A stretch of 64,000 bases of DNA from Hymenobacter sp. DG25A (lineage in GTDB: Bacteria > Bacteroidota > Bacteroidia > Cytophagales > Hymenobacteraceae), in contig NZ_CP012623.1 in NCBI RefSeq assembly GCF_001280305.1, positions 1,426,001-1,490,000 of the forward strand, read 5' to 3'. A model generated the notes under the pieces. It had not been told where the DNA came from and searched no databases. It was given only the letters and a program-made list of their open reading frames with translations. Of the stretch, positions 9,823-18,067 are shown one piece after another. Position 1 is the first letter of the stretch; every line of letters begins with the position of its first letter. The translations under genes were made by a program, and so were the position numbers.

Positions 9823-9839
9823 ATATATTAATAATATAT
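9823..9839. repeat. AT palindrome
   Basis: ATATATTA, a central A, then TAATATAT form a perfect 8-bp inverted repeat about 160 bp before the next gene. Confidence 0.7.
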
Positions 9840-9902
9840 GTATTGATAATCTATAGTTTAGTAAAATTAAGTGTATAATAGCATAAAAAAGTAATAAATA
9901 GT

Positions 9903-9948
9903 TATACTATTCTATACTGTTTTATACTTAATACTACTTTCATATACT
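9903..9948. repeat. Phased TATACT repeats
   Basis: TATACT starts at 9903, 9913, 9923 and 9943, with a degenerate AATACT near 9930. The copies are exactly 10 bp apart or a multiple of it, placing them on one face of the helix, 50-95 bp before the ATG of the orphan gene. This is compatible with operator half-sites, iterons or intrinsic curvature. Confidence 0.6.
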
Positions 9949-9997
9949 GTTTCTTTTTACTATTCTTGTATCTCTCTTTATTCTTCCACTTTGCCTC

Positions 9998-11032
9998 ATG
10001 CCAAAAACCATTGATTATCCCCGTACTTCTTATGATAGTTCTTGGGAAGTTGCTGAGATTGTAGATGACACTGGTGGTAAGTGTGCCATTGAAATGGCTG
10101 CTCGTAAGCTTAATCGTAAGGTTAGTGGCTCCTTTAAAGCTATTATTGGTTCGGCCGTTAAATTTGGTCTGCTTACCAGTAAGCGGGAGATACTGACTAC
10201 TACTAATCTCTTCCGCCGAATTAAGCACGCCTATGATAAGCGGGAAGAGAAAATCTATCATCGGGAAGCTTTCTTGCATCCACCGCTCTTCACGCAGATA
10301 TGCCGCAAGTTCCGGAACCGGGAATTGCCAGTACATATGCTGGATGTAATGCTTATCCGGGAATTCAATGTAGAGGAAATCAATGCCCAGGGCGTAGCAA
10401 AGGCTTTCCTGGATGGTGCCCGTATGGTTGATATCCTCGATGAGCGAAACGTTGTGGCCGATATCGACCAGCTGGCCGCCCAGCAAGGCCCACGACGGGA
10501 GTTATCGGCAGGGGAAATGCCCATGAACCTGTTTAAGGCAGAAAGTACTACTCAGTCGTCTACCGGTATATCATCTCCTGCTCTGTCTTATACCTCTCCG
10601 GTATCCCTTATCAACAGTTCTCCATCAGGCAATAAAGAACAACCTTCCTTTGTACCTCAACACATTGCCGGAGGTGATGCCATTTCGCAGTTGTTCGGCT
10701 TAGATACCGACGACCTCGATATACACTCCGTAGCGCCTCCCCTGGAGCGGAGTTCCTCAACTCCGGAAAATGTGCCCAAGCCCATTGATGAATATCAGGC
10801 GCCGGCCCGGGAAGCTCCGATTACTCCAACCGCGCCGGTGGAACCAAGCACATCCGTTTTTACAAATGCAAAAGTGGTAGCACCGCCCCTGCCTTCCCCA
10901 ACCATAGATTCCGGATTCCGAATCCTTATTTCCGGGCCTGGAATCCATACGGAGTTAAGCATTCAGGATGCTGATGACCTGCTTATCGTGAATAGCCTGC
11001 TTGAAAAAATCCGGCGCCAGGTAAGCCGGTAA
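9998..11032 (+). CDS. Uncharacterised protein: winged-helix-like N-domain, disordered linker, small C-domain
   Basis: A 344-residue product that I cannot assign to a named family. Residues 1-150 look like one or two winged-helix modules (KCAIEMAARKLNRKVSGSFK, then AFLHPPLFTQICRKF and a VEEINAQGVAKAFLDGARMV helix pair), resembling DUF5343-type proteins. Residues 160-300 are Pro/Ser/Thr-rich and probably disordered. Residues 306-343 form a compact beta-beta-alpha unit (FRILISGPGIHTELSIQDAD, then a helix). Early codons favour A or T at third positions, unlike neighbours, and become GC-richer later. It follows an AT-rich region, which suggests acquisition. A weak -7-like TATTCTTG lies at 9961-9968. 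DNA binding is inference only. Confidence 0.72.
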   Translation: MPKTIDYPRTSYDSSWEVAEIVDDTGGKCAIEMAARKLNRKVSGSFKAIIGSAVKFGLLTSKREILTTTNLFRRIKHAYDKREEKIYHREAFLHPPLFTQICRKFRNRELPVHMLDVMLIREFNVEEINAQGVAKAFLDGARMVDILDERNVVADIDQLAAQQGPRRELSAGEMPMNLFKAESTTQSSTGISSPALSYTSPVSLINSSPSGNKEQPSFVPQHIAGGDAISQLFGLDTDDLDIHSVAPPLERSSSTPENVPKPIDEYQAPAREAPITPTAPVEPSTSVFTNAKVVAPPLPSPTIDSGFRILISGPGIHTELSIQDADDLLIVNSLLEKIRRQVSR

Positions 11033-11043
11033 GCCCCCGCAAA

Positions 11044-11090
11044 AGAAAAGGCCATTCGGAACTGCTTAGATGCTCCGGATGGCCTTTTCT
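11044..11090. terminator. Bidirectional terminator between convergent genes
   Basis: A 17-bp stem with one G-T wobble (AGAAAAGGCCATTCGGA 11044-11060 with TCCGGATGGCCTTTTCT 11074-11090) has T-rich tracts on both strands. It serves the orphan gene on the left and the GT39 gene on the right. Confidence 0.85.
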
Positions 11091-11119
11091 TTTTGCATCT
11101 GGTTGTCAGGTTTTTATAT

Positions 11120-12802
11120 TCAATCTGCATGTTTAATCAACTCGACATACCACTGACCAAACCTCCGGTCCTTCCCCAAAAAGAAACTATCAACTACCTG
11201 TACATCAAACATGTCGGTTTTCAAACCGATTTCTTTTTCACTAACCGGCGCTGATGAAAAAAGCAGAAAAGGAGTTTGTGGCAGGGACTGCTCCTGCCCA
11301 TTCAAAAGCGGGATGGATTTACTCGCGGCCCATACCTGCTTGATTTGTATTTCGCTGAGGCTGCGCCATGGATAGGGTTTCCAACGAGCGTCGTGCCGGA
11401 TATCCGCCATACGTCGGAGGCCGGCATCCGCTTTGCGGTTTTCCCACAAAGGATAGGCAGGCATCAGAATAGCCATACCGGCCGCCATCAGAACGAACGA
11501 AGCAAGTACCAACCGAAGCGGCCTGGGCGACTGTTGGGTACCCATCCCTTTGAAAATACTATAGCTAAGCAGGCAACCCAGGACCAGAACGGCCCAGAAC
11601 CGCGGGGTTCCGAACCCAAACCCGGGTAGCCCGATTACCGCCATAGCCCCGGCCAGGCCTACTCCTACTACCGTAACTATGATGGCCCAGGCCCACAATA
11701 ACCGGTTATCATTGCGGGTCAGGCGTTGTTCCTGAGCGGCGGTTTCCCAGGCCCGCAGCAAGCCCGTCAGAAGCATGACCAGGGGAAATATCAAGGGAAG
11801 CATATAGCGCTCCTTTTTCTCCGGCACGGCACTGAGCAGCACGAAGGAAACCAGCAACCAGACAAAACCCAGGGCATAGGGCACATACCTGGCCGCACGG
11901 TGCCGGGCATAAGGCACTGCCAGAGCCGCCAATGCTACCAGGGCCCACACCCCGGTAAACACGGGGAAGTTGAAGTAGTACCAAAACGGCTGCACATGGC
12001 GCCCTTGCCACGATGATACTTCCGTACGGGCCACGGTGAGTGCAGTGGGCGCCACATGCTGCCACACATACCAGGGCCAGGCAGCACCCACTACCAACGC
12101 TACCAGAACCAGAAAAAGAAGGCCTCTCCACTCCTGCCGCAGCCGGCCAGCCGCCCCCCACAGGCGGGGTTGATAAAAGCAGATAAGAAAAGGCAGCCAC
12201 ACGCCGTACAGCGCCACCGGACCTTTACTTAGGATAGATAAACCCAACAGCAGGCCCGCAGCGCACCAGAGCACACCCCGGTCAGCGGTTCGGCTGGCCC
12301 TTGCCAGCAGCCATAGAGAGCCCATCATGAAGCTATGGGAGAAGATGTCCCACTGCGCATCGCGCCCTACGGTAATCATCAGCAGGCTGCTGGCCAGCAC
12401 CAGGGCCCCCAGCCAGGCTGTGCGGCCCGATTCTTCTGCTTCGCCAGGGCAAGCCCGGGTTAACTCCCGCAACAGGCCCCAGAAAAACAGCACGAGCAGC
12501 GTGGACATAATAGCCGCCGGCAGGCGCAGCCAGAAAAGCTGATCATGCTGCGGATAGTTGATCAGGCGCATCATACCAGCCACGGCCCAGGTGGGTAAGG
12601 GCGGTTTAGCCAGACGCAGCTCTCCGTTCATAGTAGGCAGCAGCCAGGAACCTCCCGCGGCCATTTCCCGGGCAGCCACAAAGTTTCGGCTTTCCATCAG
12701 CCCCACCTCCTGCACACCCAAATGCAGGAAGAAGTAGAAGAAACACGCCACCAACACCATCAACAACTGCCCCCGCCCCGACTGAATAAACGGAATTCGC
12801 AT
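11120..12802 (-). CDS. GT39-family membrane glycosyltransferase (ArnT-like)
   Basis: An integral membrane glycosyltransferase of about 560 residues that should move a sugar from a polyprenyl-phosphate donor onto an envelope acceptor. The first periplasmic loop has the family pattern SRNFVAAREMAAGGSWLLPT followed by NGELRLAKPPLPTW, with the acidic residue and the K-P-P motif. At least ten hydrophobic segments follow, then a soluble C-terminal region. I prefer the ATG at 12802; a GTG at 12847 would add 15 residues. It follows the glycerophosphodiesterase gene on the same strand. A GT2 gene that could supply the polyprenyl donor lies 3 kb away. Confidence 0.85.
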   Translation of the reverse strand: MRIPFIQSGRGQLLMVLVACFFYFFLHLGVQEVGLMESRNFVAAREMAAGGSWLLPTMNGELRLAKPPLPTWAVAGMMRLINYPQHDQLFWLRLPAAIMSTLLVLFFWGLLRELTRACPGEAEESGRTAWLGALVLASSLLMITVGRDAQWDIFSHSFMMGSLWLLARASRTADRGVLWCAAGLLLGLSILSKGPVALYGVWLPFLICFYQPRLWGAAGRLRQEWRGLLFLVLVALVVGAAWPWYVWQHVAPTALTVARTEVSSWQGRHVQPFWYYFNFPVFTGVWALVALAALAVPYARHRAARYVPYALGFVWLLVSFVLLSAVPEKKERYMLPLIFPLVMLLTGLLRAWETAAQEQRLTRNDNRLLWAWAIIVTVVGVGLAGAMAVIGLPGFGFGTPRFWAVLVLGCLLSYSIFKGMGTQQSPRPLRLVLASFVLMAAGMAILMPAYPLWENRKADAGLRRMADIRHDARWKPYPWRSLSEIQIKQVWAASKSIPLLNGQEQSLPQTPFLLFSSAPVSEKEIGLKTDMFDVQVVDSFFLGKDRRFGQWYVELIKHAD

Positions 12803-12860
12803 GCGCTCTAATCGCCTGAAATGGCCCGAAAGACCTGTGAAAGACACTTTGTTAAGAGCC

Positions 12861-13769
12861 TTACGCTCCCAATGCTTTGCTTCGCATCCGAAGCAGTTGC
12901 CGCAGGTTATCTACTTCTATGGCATCGGGCTGGCAGCGTAACAACCGGCGAATAGCCCGGGGTGAGCGGCCTCCGAAGATAACGACTTTCATTCCGGTGC
13001 TATGCACCCGGGCACTACGCTCCGGGGTAGCTACGTACTTGGACATCACCACCACCTGTACCCCGGCAGACCGGGCCTGCTGCAGCCCGGCCGCAAAATC
13101 CTGCGTTACTTCCAGGCCCCGGGCTACCAAAGGCATTTGCTGTTGAATATACTGTAGGGTGGCGGGCTGGTTGGTCAGAATCAGTACCCGCTCCGCCGGC
13201 ACCTGATACTGGTTAAACAGCGTTGCCAGCGCCCGTACCAGGGCCAGGGAACGACCACCATCACCATAACCGGTACAGGCATCTTCTTCGTGCAGATCCA
13301 GGTGCAGATAAGGGAACGTGGGGCGTTTGATCAGGCGGGCCAATAGGGTATCCAGGCGTTGGGGACGCTCCTGCTGGAACCAATCGTAGGGCCAGCCGGC
13401 CCGATAGCTCAGGCTGGTGATAAAAGCGGCCGAACGGGTGCTGATGCAGCCTTCCCGGGCATTGGTGAGCGTGGCCAGCTCCGTGTTATGATAGAGCATC
13501 GGCACACTGTCCTGACTGAGCTGAATATCAATTTCTACCCCATCAGCCCCCCGCTCCAAAGCCCGCTCAATACCGCGCAGGCTGCTGGGCGGCAAGGCAT
13601 TAAAGGGGTTGATGGGCGTTAAAAAGCCTGAGCCGGCATGGCCCAGCACCTGTAACTGGCGCAGCGGCACGGCAGCTACCGGTGCCATGGCCACCGACTG
13701 GGCATTGGCGACGGTAAGCAGCAGCCAGGCCCCACATAGCAGGAGCACCTGGCGGATAGGTTGTTTCAT
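12861..13769 (-). CDS. Glycerophosphodiester phosphodiesterase family protein (exported)
   Basis: A 302-residue TIM-barrel phosphodiesterase that hydrolyses glycerophosphodiesters to glycerol 3-phosphate and an alcohol. A signal peptide (cleavage after VANA) indicates export. Catalytic residues are visible: H44 in LGHAGSG, the metal ligands E79 and D81 in GVEIDIQLSQD, and H94 in LYHN. Later motifs include YLHLDLHEED. The usual H-R-G motif is H-A-G here, as seen in some family members, so the exact substrate is uncertain. It is transcribed just ahead of the GT39 gene and divergently from the epimerase gene. Confidence 0.85.
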   Translation of the reverse strand: MKQPIRQVLLLCGAWLLLTVANAQSVAMAPVAAVPLRQLQVLGHAGSGFLTPINPFNALPPSSLRGIERALERGADGVEIDIQLSQDSVPMLYHNTELATLTNAREGCISTRSAAFITSLSYRAGWPYDWFQQERPQRLDTLLARLIKRPTFPYLHLDLHEEDACTGYGDGGRSLALVRALATLFNQYQVPAERVLILTNQPATLQYIQQQMPLVARGLEVTQDFAAGLQQARSAGVQVVVMSKYVATPERSARVHSTGMKVVIFGGRSPRAIRRLLRCQPDAIEVDNLRQLLRMRSKALGA

Positions 13770-13817
13770 AGATCGACAAGCTACGCAGAAAGGCCGCTCA
13801 GGGTATCAAATTCAGAT

Positions 13818-13825
13818 TACCTTTG
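13818..13825 (+). promoter_or_regulatory. -7 promoter element of the epimerase gene
   Basis: TACCTTTG is an exact match to the Bacteroidota TAnnTTTG element, about 50 bp before the chosen ATG. No clear -33 TTTG is present. Confidence 0.5.
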
Positions 13826-13875
13826 CCAGCCTGCCGGGTTTCTGACCAGTGGCTCTCTCCTATTCTATTGTGCAT

Positions 13876-14847
13876 ATGGCGTCTATTCTGGTTACGGGTT
13901 GTGCGGGTTTTATTGGCTCCCACCTTTGTGACAGGCTACTACAGCAGGGCCACCGCGTGGTGGGTCTGGACAACTTCGACCCATTTTACCCGCGGGCCAT
14001 TAAGCAGGCTAACATGGCCAACCTGCTTACCCAGGAAAGGTTCAGCTTTCATGAAGCCGACCTGCAGGATGGCATCGATGCCTTGGTGGACGCCCTGCCC
14101 GCCGACCCAATTGAAATAGTAGTGCACCTGGCCGCCAAGGCCGGCGTGGGGCCTTCCGTGAAAGAGCCGGCCGCCTATCTGCAGAATAACGTCATCGGGA
14201 CCACCCACCTGCTGGAATGGATGCGCCTGCGCGACATTCAGAAGCTGTTCTTTGCTTCCTCCTCATCGGTATACGGCAACACCCGGGAGCTGCCCTTCCG
14301 GGAGGATATGAACCTGCAGGCCACCTGCATTTCGCCCTACGCGGCCTCCAAGCTTTCCGGCGAGCAGCTGACCTATACCTACCACCACCTCTACGGGCTT
14401 GATGTGCTCAATGCCCGGTTTTTCACGGTGTATGGCCCCCGCCAGCGCCCCGATCTGGCCATTCATAAGTTTGTGCGCCGCCTGCGGGCCGGGGAAGCCA
14501 TTCCGGTATTCGGCGACGGCAGCACGGCCCGCGACTACACCTTTGTGCTGGATACCGTGGATGGCATTGCCCGCGGGGTTGACTACCTGCTGAGCCATTC
14601 CGGCGTGTATGAAACCATCAACCTGGGCAACCATCGGCCGGTAGCCCTGCTGGAGCTGATTCAGGCCGTAGGCGAAGCCGTGGGCTGCGAGCCGCAGCTG
14701 GAGTTCCAGCCCATGCAGGCCGGCGACGTAGACGTGACCTACGCCGATATCTCCAAAGCCAAACAACTGCTGGGCTACTCCCCCCAAACTACCCTGCAGG
14801 ACGGCCTGAGGGACTTCGTGCAGTGGATGGATCAGCAGGAGGAATAA
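13876..14847 (+). CDS. NAD-dependent epimerase/dehydratase (UDP-glucuronate 4-epimerase-like)
   Basis: A 323-residue short-chain dehydrogenase-fold sugar-nucleotide epimerase. The NAD site is VTGCAGFIGSH (residues 6-16) with D32 ending strand 2. The catalytic serine region is FASSSSVYGN, and the YxxxK motif is YAASK. The mid-region DNFDPFYPRAIK and the YGPRQRPD motif resemble UDP-glucuronate 4-epimerases, but UDP-glucose 4-epimerase or a dehydratase cannot be excluded. The ATG at 13876 starts directly before strand 1; a GTG at 13849 adds nine unlikely residues. It is convergent with the LAB_N gene and separated from it by a shared terminator. Confidence 0.88.
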   Translation: MASILVTGCAGFIGSHLCDRLLQQGHRVVGLDNFDPFYPRAIKQANMANLLTQERFSFHEADLQDGIDALVDALPADPIEIVVHLAAKAGVGPSVKEPAAYLQNNVIGTTHLLEWMRLRDIQKLFFASSSSVYGNTRELPFREDMNLQATCISPYAASKLSGEQLTYTYHHLYGLDVLNARFFTVYGPRQRPDLAIHKFVRRLRAGEAIPVFGDGSTARDYTFVLDTVDGIARGVDYLLSHSGVYETINLGNHRPVALLELIQAVGEAVGCEPQLEFQPMQAGDVDVTYADISKAKQLLGYSPQTTLQDGLRDFVQWMDQQEE

Positions 14848-14864
14848 CGAACCAAAGCCCTACA

Positions 14865-14901
14865 AAAAAGGCCTGGCAGACTGTATCTGCCAGGCCTTTT
14901 T
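14865..14901. terminator. Bidirectional terminator
   Basis: A perfect 16-bp stem (AAAAAGGCCTGGCAGA 14865-14880 with TCTGCCAGGCCTTTTT 14886-14901) with a 5-nt loop and T tracts on both strands lies between convergent genes. Confidence 0.92.
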
Positions 14902-14928
14902 GATGTTGTATGTAAGAATTAACCCCGG

Positions 14929-15588
14929 CTAAACCACGGACGTTTCGGGTTGCTGCTGCAGGCGGGCCTGCTCACGGCGCAGCAGCACAATATTGCGGGC
15001 ATACACCACCGTGCCGAACACATTGCCAATGATAAGCACCACATCCTGGCGCAGCAGCGCATAAACCAGAATGAGCGCGGAGCCCAGCAGGCTAATTACC
15101 CAGAAACTCAACGGCAGCGTCGATTCGCCCTTGCGCTCCGAGTACAGCCACTGATACACAAAGCGTAGCAGGAAAATGGTTTGCCCAATAGCCCCCAACA
15201 GCAGCACCCCGCCGGGAATACGGTTATCCAGCATGGTACGCAGACTGAAGTGCTGATTACCGGCTACAAACCAGGCCAGCATAGCCACCGGAAACACATA
15301 CGCCCCCGCCCGAAACCAGGGGTTCAGCTTGCGCCACTCGCCCAGCAGCTGTAGGTTGCGGATGTATATACCGTAGCTGATGATTTGTGCCGCCAGGATA
15401 ATAGGGTCGTGGCGCAGAATGCCGTATACTATCATCAGAAACGATGATATCAGGCTGATCTGCCAGAACAGCGTGGGCACCAGCACCCGCTTGGCCCGCT
15501 CGCTCTGTATCCATTGCAGCACAATACGGCTGGAAAACAAGAGCTGCGAAACCAGTCCAATGCCCAGCGCTACGGTCTGTGTGGTCAT
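14929..15588 (-). CDS. LAB_N-domain membrane protein (lipid-A-disaccharide synthase N-terminal-like)
   Basis: A 219-residue membrane protein with six or more hydrophobic segments and two copies of the LAB_N pattern: SRIVLQWIQSERAKR...FWQISLISSFLMIVYGILR near the N-terminus, and LRFVYQWLYSERKGES...FWVISLLGSALILVYALLR in the second half. LAB_N occurs at the N-terminus of some LpxB proteins and as stand-alone small membrane proteins beside GT2 polyprenyl-phosphate glycosyltransferases. Here it follows such a GT2 gene by 14 bp, so the two are very probably co-translated. A role in handling lipid-linked sugars is inference. Confidence 0.85.
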   Translation of the reverse strand: MTTQTVALGIGLVSQLLFSSRIVLQWIQSERAKRVLVPTLFWQISLISSFLMIVYGILRHDPIILAAQIISYGIYIRNLQLLGEWRKLNPWFRAGAYVFPVAMLAWFVAGNQHFSLRTMLDNRIPGGVLLLGAIGQTIFLLRFVYQWLYSERKGESTLPLSFWVISLLGSALILVYALLRQDVVLIIGNVFGTVVYARNIVLLRREQARLQQQPETSVV

Positions 15589-15602
15589 AGTTTCCGGCTG
15601 AA

Positions 15603-16364
15603 TTAGCGCCCCGTGGTTTCTGCGCGGTGATGCTCGCCAATTTCGTAGTTTTTCCAGCGGGAGCGTATCCAGCGGAAGCCAAAAGTATCAACCAGGGGCT
15701 TCCAGGCGCGGTTCCAGAGGTTGTACTTGGCCGTGCCGGCAAAGCGCGGGAAGTGCTGCACCGGAATCTGCTTTACGCGGCCGCCCTGCAGCTGCACCAA
15801 AGCCCCCAGAAAGCGGTGCATGCCATGAAAAAGGGGAAGCCGGCGGGCATACTCCATCTTCATAATCTTGAGCGGGCAGCCCGTATCCTGTATGCCGTCG
15901 TTGATGAGGGTCCGGCGCACCGTGTTGGCCACCTTGGAGGAAAGCTTCTTCACCACGGTATCCTGCCGCTTGGCCCGGATGCCGTTTACCATATCATACT
16001 CCGGGAAGAACGCGAAGAACTTCAGGAAGTCCATGGGCGAGGTCTGGATATCGGAGTCGATGTAGCCGATGAGCGTGGTGCGGCAATGGTCTACCCCGGC
16101 TTTAATGGCCGTGCTCAGGCCCCGGTTCTGGCTCAGGGATATGTATTCGTAGCGGGAATCATGCCGGCAGATGTCGCGCAGAATGGGCAGGGAGTTGTCC
16201 GTAGAGCCATCATTCACAAACAGGACGGTGGTAGCTACCGGCGTTTTTTCCAGAAACTTATTCATCTCCACCACAAACTGCTGCAGGCTCTCTTCTTCGT
16301 TGTACACGGGAACCAGAACGGTCAGGGTTTGCAGGGTCAGGTAAGCGGAGGCGTGGTTGGGCAT
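15603..16364 (-). CDS. Family 2 glycosyltransferase (polyprenyl-phosphate sugar synthase type)
   Basis: A 253-residue GT-A glycosyltransferase. The N-terminus TLTVLVPVYNEEESL and VNDGSTDNS are the nucleotide-sugar binding motifs. The metal-binding D-x-D-like motif is IGYIDSDIQTSP. The middle matches dolichyl/undecaprenyl-phosphate mannose or ArnC-like synthases (NRGLSTAIKAGVDHC). No C-terminal membrane helices are present; the partner LAB_N protein could supply the membrane anchor. It follows the last his gene by 82 bp on the same strand with no strong terminator, so read-through from the his operon is possible. Confidence 0.87.
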   Translation of the reverse strand: MPNHASAYLTLQTLTVLVPVYNEEESLQQFVVEMNKFLEKTPVATTVLFVNDGSTDNSLPILRDICRHDSRYEYISLSQNRGLSTAIKAGVDHCRTTLIGYIDSDIQTSPMDFLKFFAFFPEYDMVNGIRAKRQDTVVKKLSSKVANTVRRTLINDGIQDTGCPLKIMKMEYARRLPLFHGMHRFLGALVQLQGGRVKQIPVQHFPRFAGTAKYNLWNRAWKPLVDTFGFRWIRSRWKNYEIGEHHRAETTGR

Positions 16365-16446
16365 AATAAAACGATGAAACGGCGAGCAAGGTAAGCAGGT
16401 TTTGGCGGCGCAGGCTGCTTATTGAAGCTGGAACAGCCTTCCGCGG

Positions 16447-17088
16447 CTATTCTTCCCGGCGCACGCCCCCGGAAATAGTGGAATGGCGCTGCCGCAGCAC
16501 GGCCACCACATCTTCCAAGGATAACCCCGAGGCAGTAAGCAATACCAGCAAATGATACAGCAGATCAGCCGCTTCGCCTTTCAGCCCTTCCACGTTGCCC
16601 GCTACAGCATCAATAACTGTTTCTACGGCCTCCTCTCCCACTTTCTGTGCAATTTTGGGCATTCCCTTCCGGAACAGTGAAGCCGTGTATGACTTCGAGT
16701 CTTCCTCCGGAAACTGCTGCCGGCGCTGCACCAGCCGTTCCAGCTCGGCAATAAAGCTCACTGCCGGCGCCGGGTAAGCCGTCTGATCCAGTTGCTCAAA
16801 GCAGCTGGTGGTGCCGCGGTGGCAGGTTGGCCCATCGGGAATGGCCCGGATAAGCAGCGCATCCTGGTCACAGTCGGGGTGCTGGCTGACCACGGTGAGG
16901 TAGTTACCCGAGGTTTCGCCCTTGGTCCAGAGGCGTTGTTTGGAGCGGGAATAGAACGTTACGCGGCCGGTTTCCTGGGTTACGCGCTGCGCTTCCTCAT
17001 TCTGATAGCCCAGCATCAGCACCTGCCCGGTGTGGGCATCCTGCACGATAACGGGAATAAGCCCATCGGGCATTTTAGCAAAGTCCAT
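16447..17088 (-). CDS. hisIE: Bifunctional phosphoribosyl-AMP cyclohydrolase / phosphoribosyl-ATP pyrophosphohydrolase
   Basis: A 213-residue two-domain enzyme for steps 2 and 3 of histidine synthesis. The HisI half (about 1-110) has the zinc motifs HPDCDQDALLIRA and TCHRGTTSCF. The HisE half (about 112-213) has SYTASLFRKG, QKVGEEAVETVIDAV and EAADLLYHLLVLL, the MazG-like acidic helices. It is the last gene of the his operon, separated from hisF by 150 bp that contain a dispersed inverted repeat. Confidence 0.97.
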   Translation of the reverse strand: MDFAKMPDGLIPVIVQDAHTGQVLMLGYQNEEAQRVTQETGRVTFYSRSKQRLWTKGETSGNYLTVVSQHPDCDQDALLIRAIPDGPTCHRGTTSCFEQLDQTAYPAPAVSFIAELERLVQRRQQFPEEDSKSYTASLFRKGMPKIAQKVGEEAVETVIDAVAGNVEGLKGEAADLLYHLLVLLTASGLSLEDVVAVLRQRHSTISGGVRREE

Positions 17089-17113
17089 GGTGGGTAGTTA
17101 ATGAATGAAAACG

Positions 17114-17202
17114 GTCATCCTGCTGAGCATACCCGAAGTATCCAGTTTCGTGTGATAAGCCTCAACGAACCGGTAGAGATGCTTCGACAAGCTCAGCATG
17201 AC
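17114..17202. repeat. Dispersed inverted repeat, copy 1 (between hisF and hisIE)
   Basis: The left arm 17114-17142 (GTCATCCTGCTGAGCATACC...) is imperfectly complementary to the right arm 17176-17202 (GAGATGCTTCGACAAGCTCA...GCATGAC). The 40 bases at 17163-17202 recur at 46461-46500 with a single difference, so this is a family of dispersed elements, not a chance hairpin. Confidence 0.85.
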
Positions 17203-17238
17203 ACGTTCTTTATGAGTCATGGGCCTATTGTTCTGATC

Positions 17239-17997
17239 CTACAGCCGGACGGGAATACCATCCTGGCGCAGGTGCTCCTTCAATTCCCGGATACCAATTT
17301 CCCCGAAGTGGAAAATACTAGCGGCCAGTCCGGCATCGGCGTGGGCCTGCAGGAATACGTTGGTGAAGTCCTGCTTGGAGCCCGCCCCGCCGGACGCCAC
17401 CACCGGCACCGACACAGCCCGGCTTACGGCACCGGTAATATCCAGGGCAAATCCATCCTTGGTGCCGTCGTTGCTCATGGAGGTCAGCAGAATTTCGCCG
17501 GCGCCCCGGTCGGCGGCTTCGCGGCACCATTGCACGGCATCGCGGCCGGTGTTGTTGGTGCCGGCCCGGGTGTAGACCTGCCAGCCGGCGGCATCGTTAT
17601 AGCGCGTATCGGCGGCCACCACAATGCACTGGCTTCCGAAGCGGGCTGCCAGCTCATCAATCAGCTCCGGGCGCGCCAGAGCGGCCGAATTGATGCTTAC
17701 CTTATCGGCTCCGTTCATCAGCAGTACCTCTACATCCGCCACGGTGCCAATGCCGCCACCTACGGTGAATGGAATATCCAGCTCGCGGGCCACATCACGC
17801 ACCAGCGCTATCAGCGTGGCGCGCTTTTGGTTGGTAGCTGTAATATCGAGGAATACCAGCTCGTCGGCGCCTTCGCGGGCATAGCGCGATGCCAGCGCCA
17901 CCGGGTCGCCGGCATCGCGCAGGCCCTCAAAACGCACGCCTTTTACGGTGCGGCCATCTTTTATATCCAGGCAGGGAATGATTCGTTTGGTCAGCAT
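17239..17997 (-). CDS. hisF: Imidazole glycerol phosphate synthase, cyclase subunit
   Basis: A 252-residue TIM barrel that uses ammonia from HisH to close the imidazole ring, giving IGP and AICAR. The catalytic acids are in canonical positions: D11 in [11 protein letters not shown] and D130 in [10 protein letters not shown]. Phosphate-binding GGGI and ASGGAGS loops are present. It lies in the operon between hisA and hisIE. Confidence 0.97.
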   Translation of the reverse strand: MLTKRIIPCLDIKDGRTVKGVRFEGLRDAGDPVALASRYAREGADELVFLDITATNQKRATLIALVRDVARELDIPFTVGGGIGTVADVEVLLMNGADKVSINSAALARPELIDELAARFGSQCIVVAADTRYNDAAGWQVYTRAGTNNTGRDAVQWCREAADRGAGEILLTSMSNDGTKDGFALDITGAVSRAVSVPVVASGGAGSKQDFTNVFLQAHADAGLAASIFHFGEIGIRELKEHLRQDGIPVRL

Positions 17998-18067
17998 GCT
18001 GCTAGTGCTTGAAGCGTTTCGGGCCTCTTCTGATGTTTAGAGGCCTGATACTGATAGTAGACTCGGG

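Larger units (their letters stand above)
9005..9997. other. AT-rich stretch, no supported gene
   Basis: Almost 1 kb without a convincing coding region and much richer in A and T than the rest of the window, extremely so at 9810-9970. It holds a 12-bp tandem duplication, a hairpin with an outer stem, a palindrome and phased TATACT repeats (separate entries). A 73-codon frame on the minus strand (9104-9325) matches nothing I recognise. It looks like the non-coding part of an acquired segment that includes the next gene. Confidence 0.6.

Noticed and set aside
9903..9948. CRISPR-like or plasmid-origin repeat array
   Set aside because: Units are only 6 bp on a 10-bp period with no spacers, and no Rep or Cas gene is adjacent; only phased sites can be claimed.
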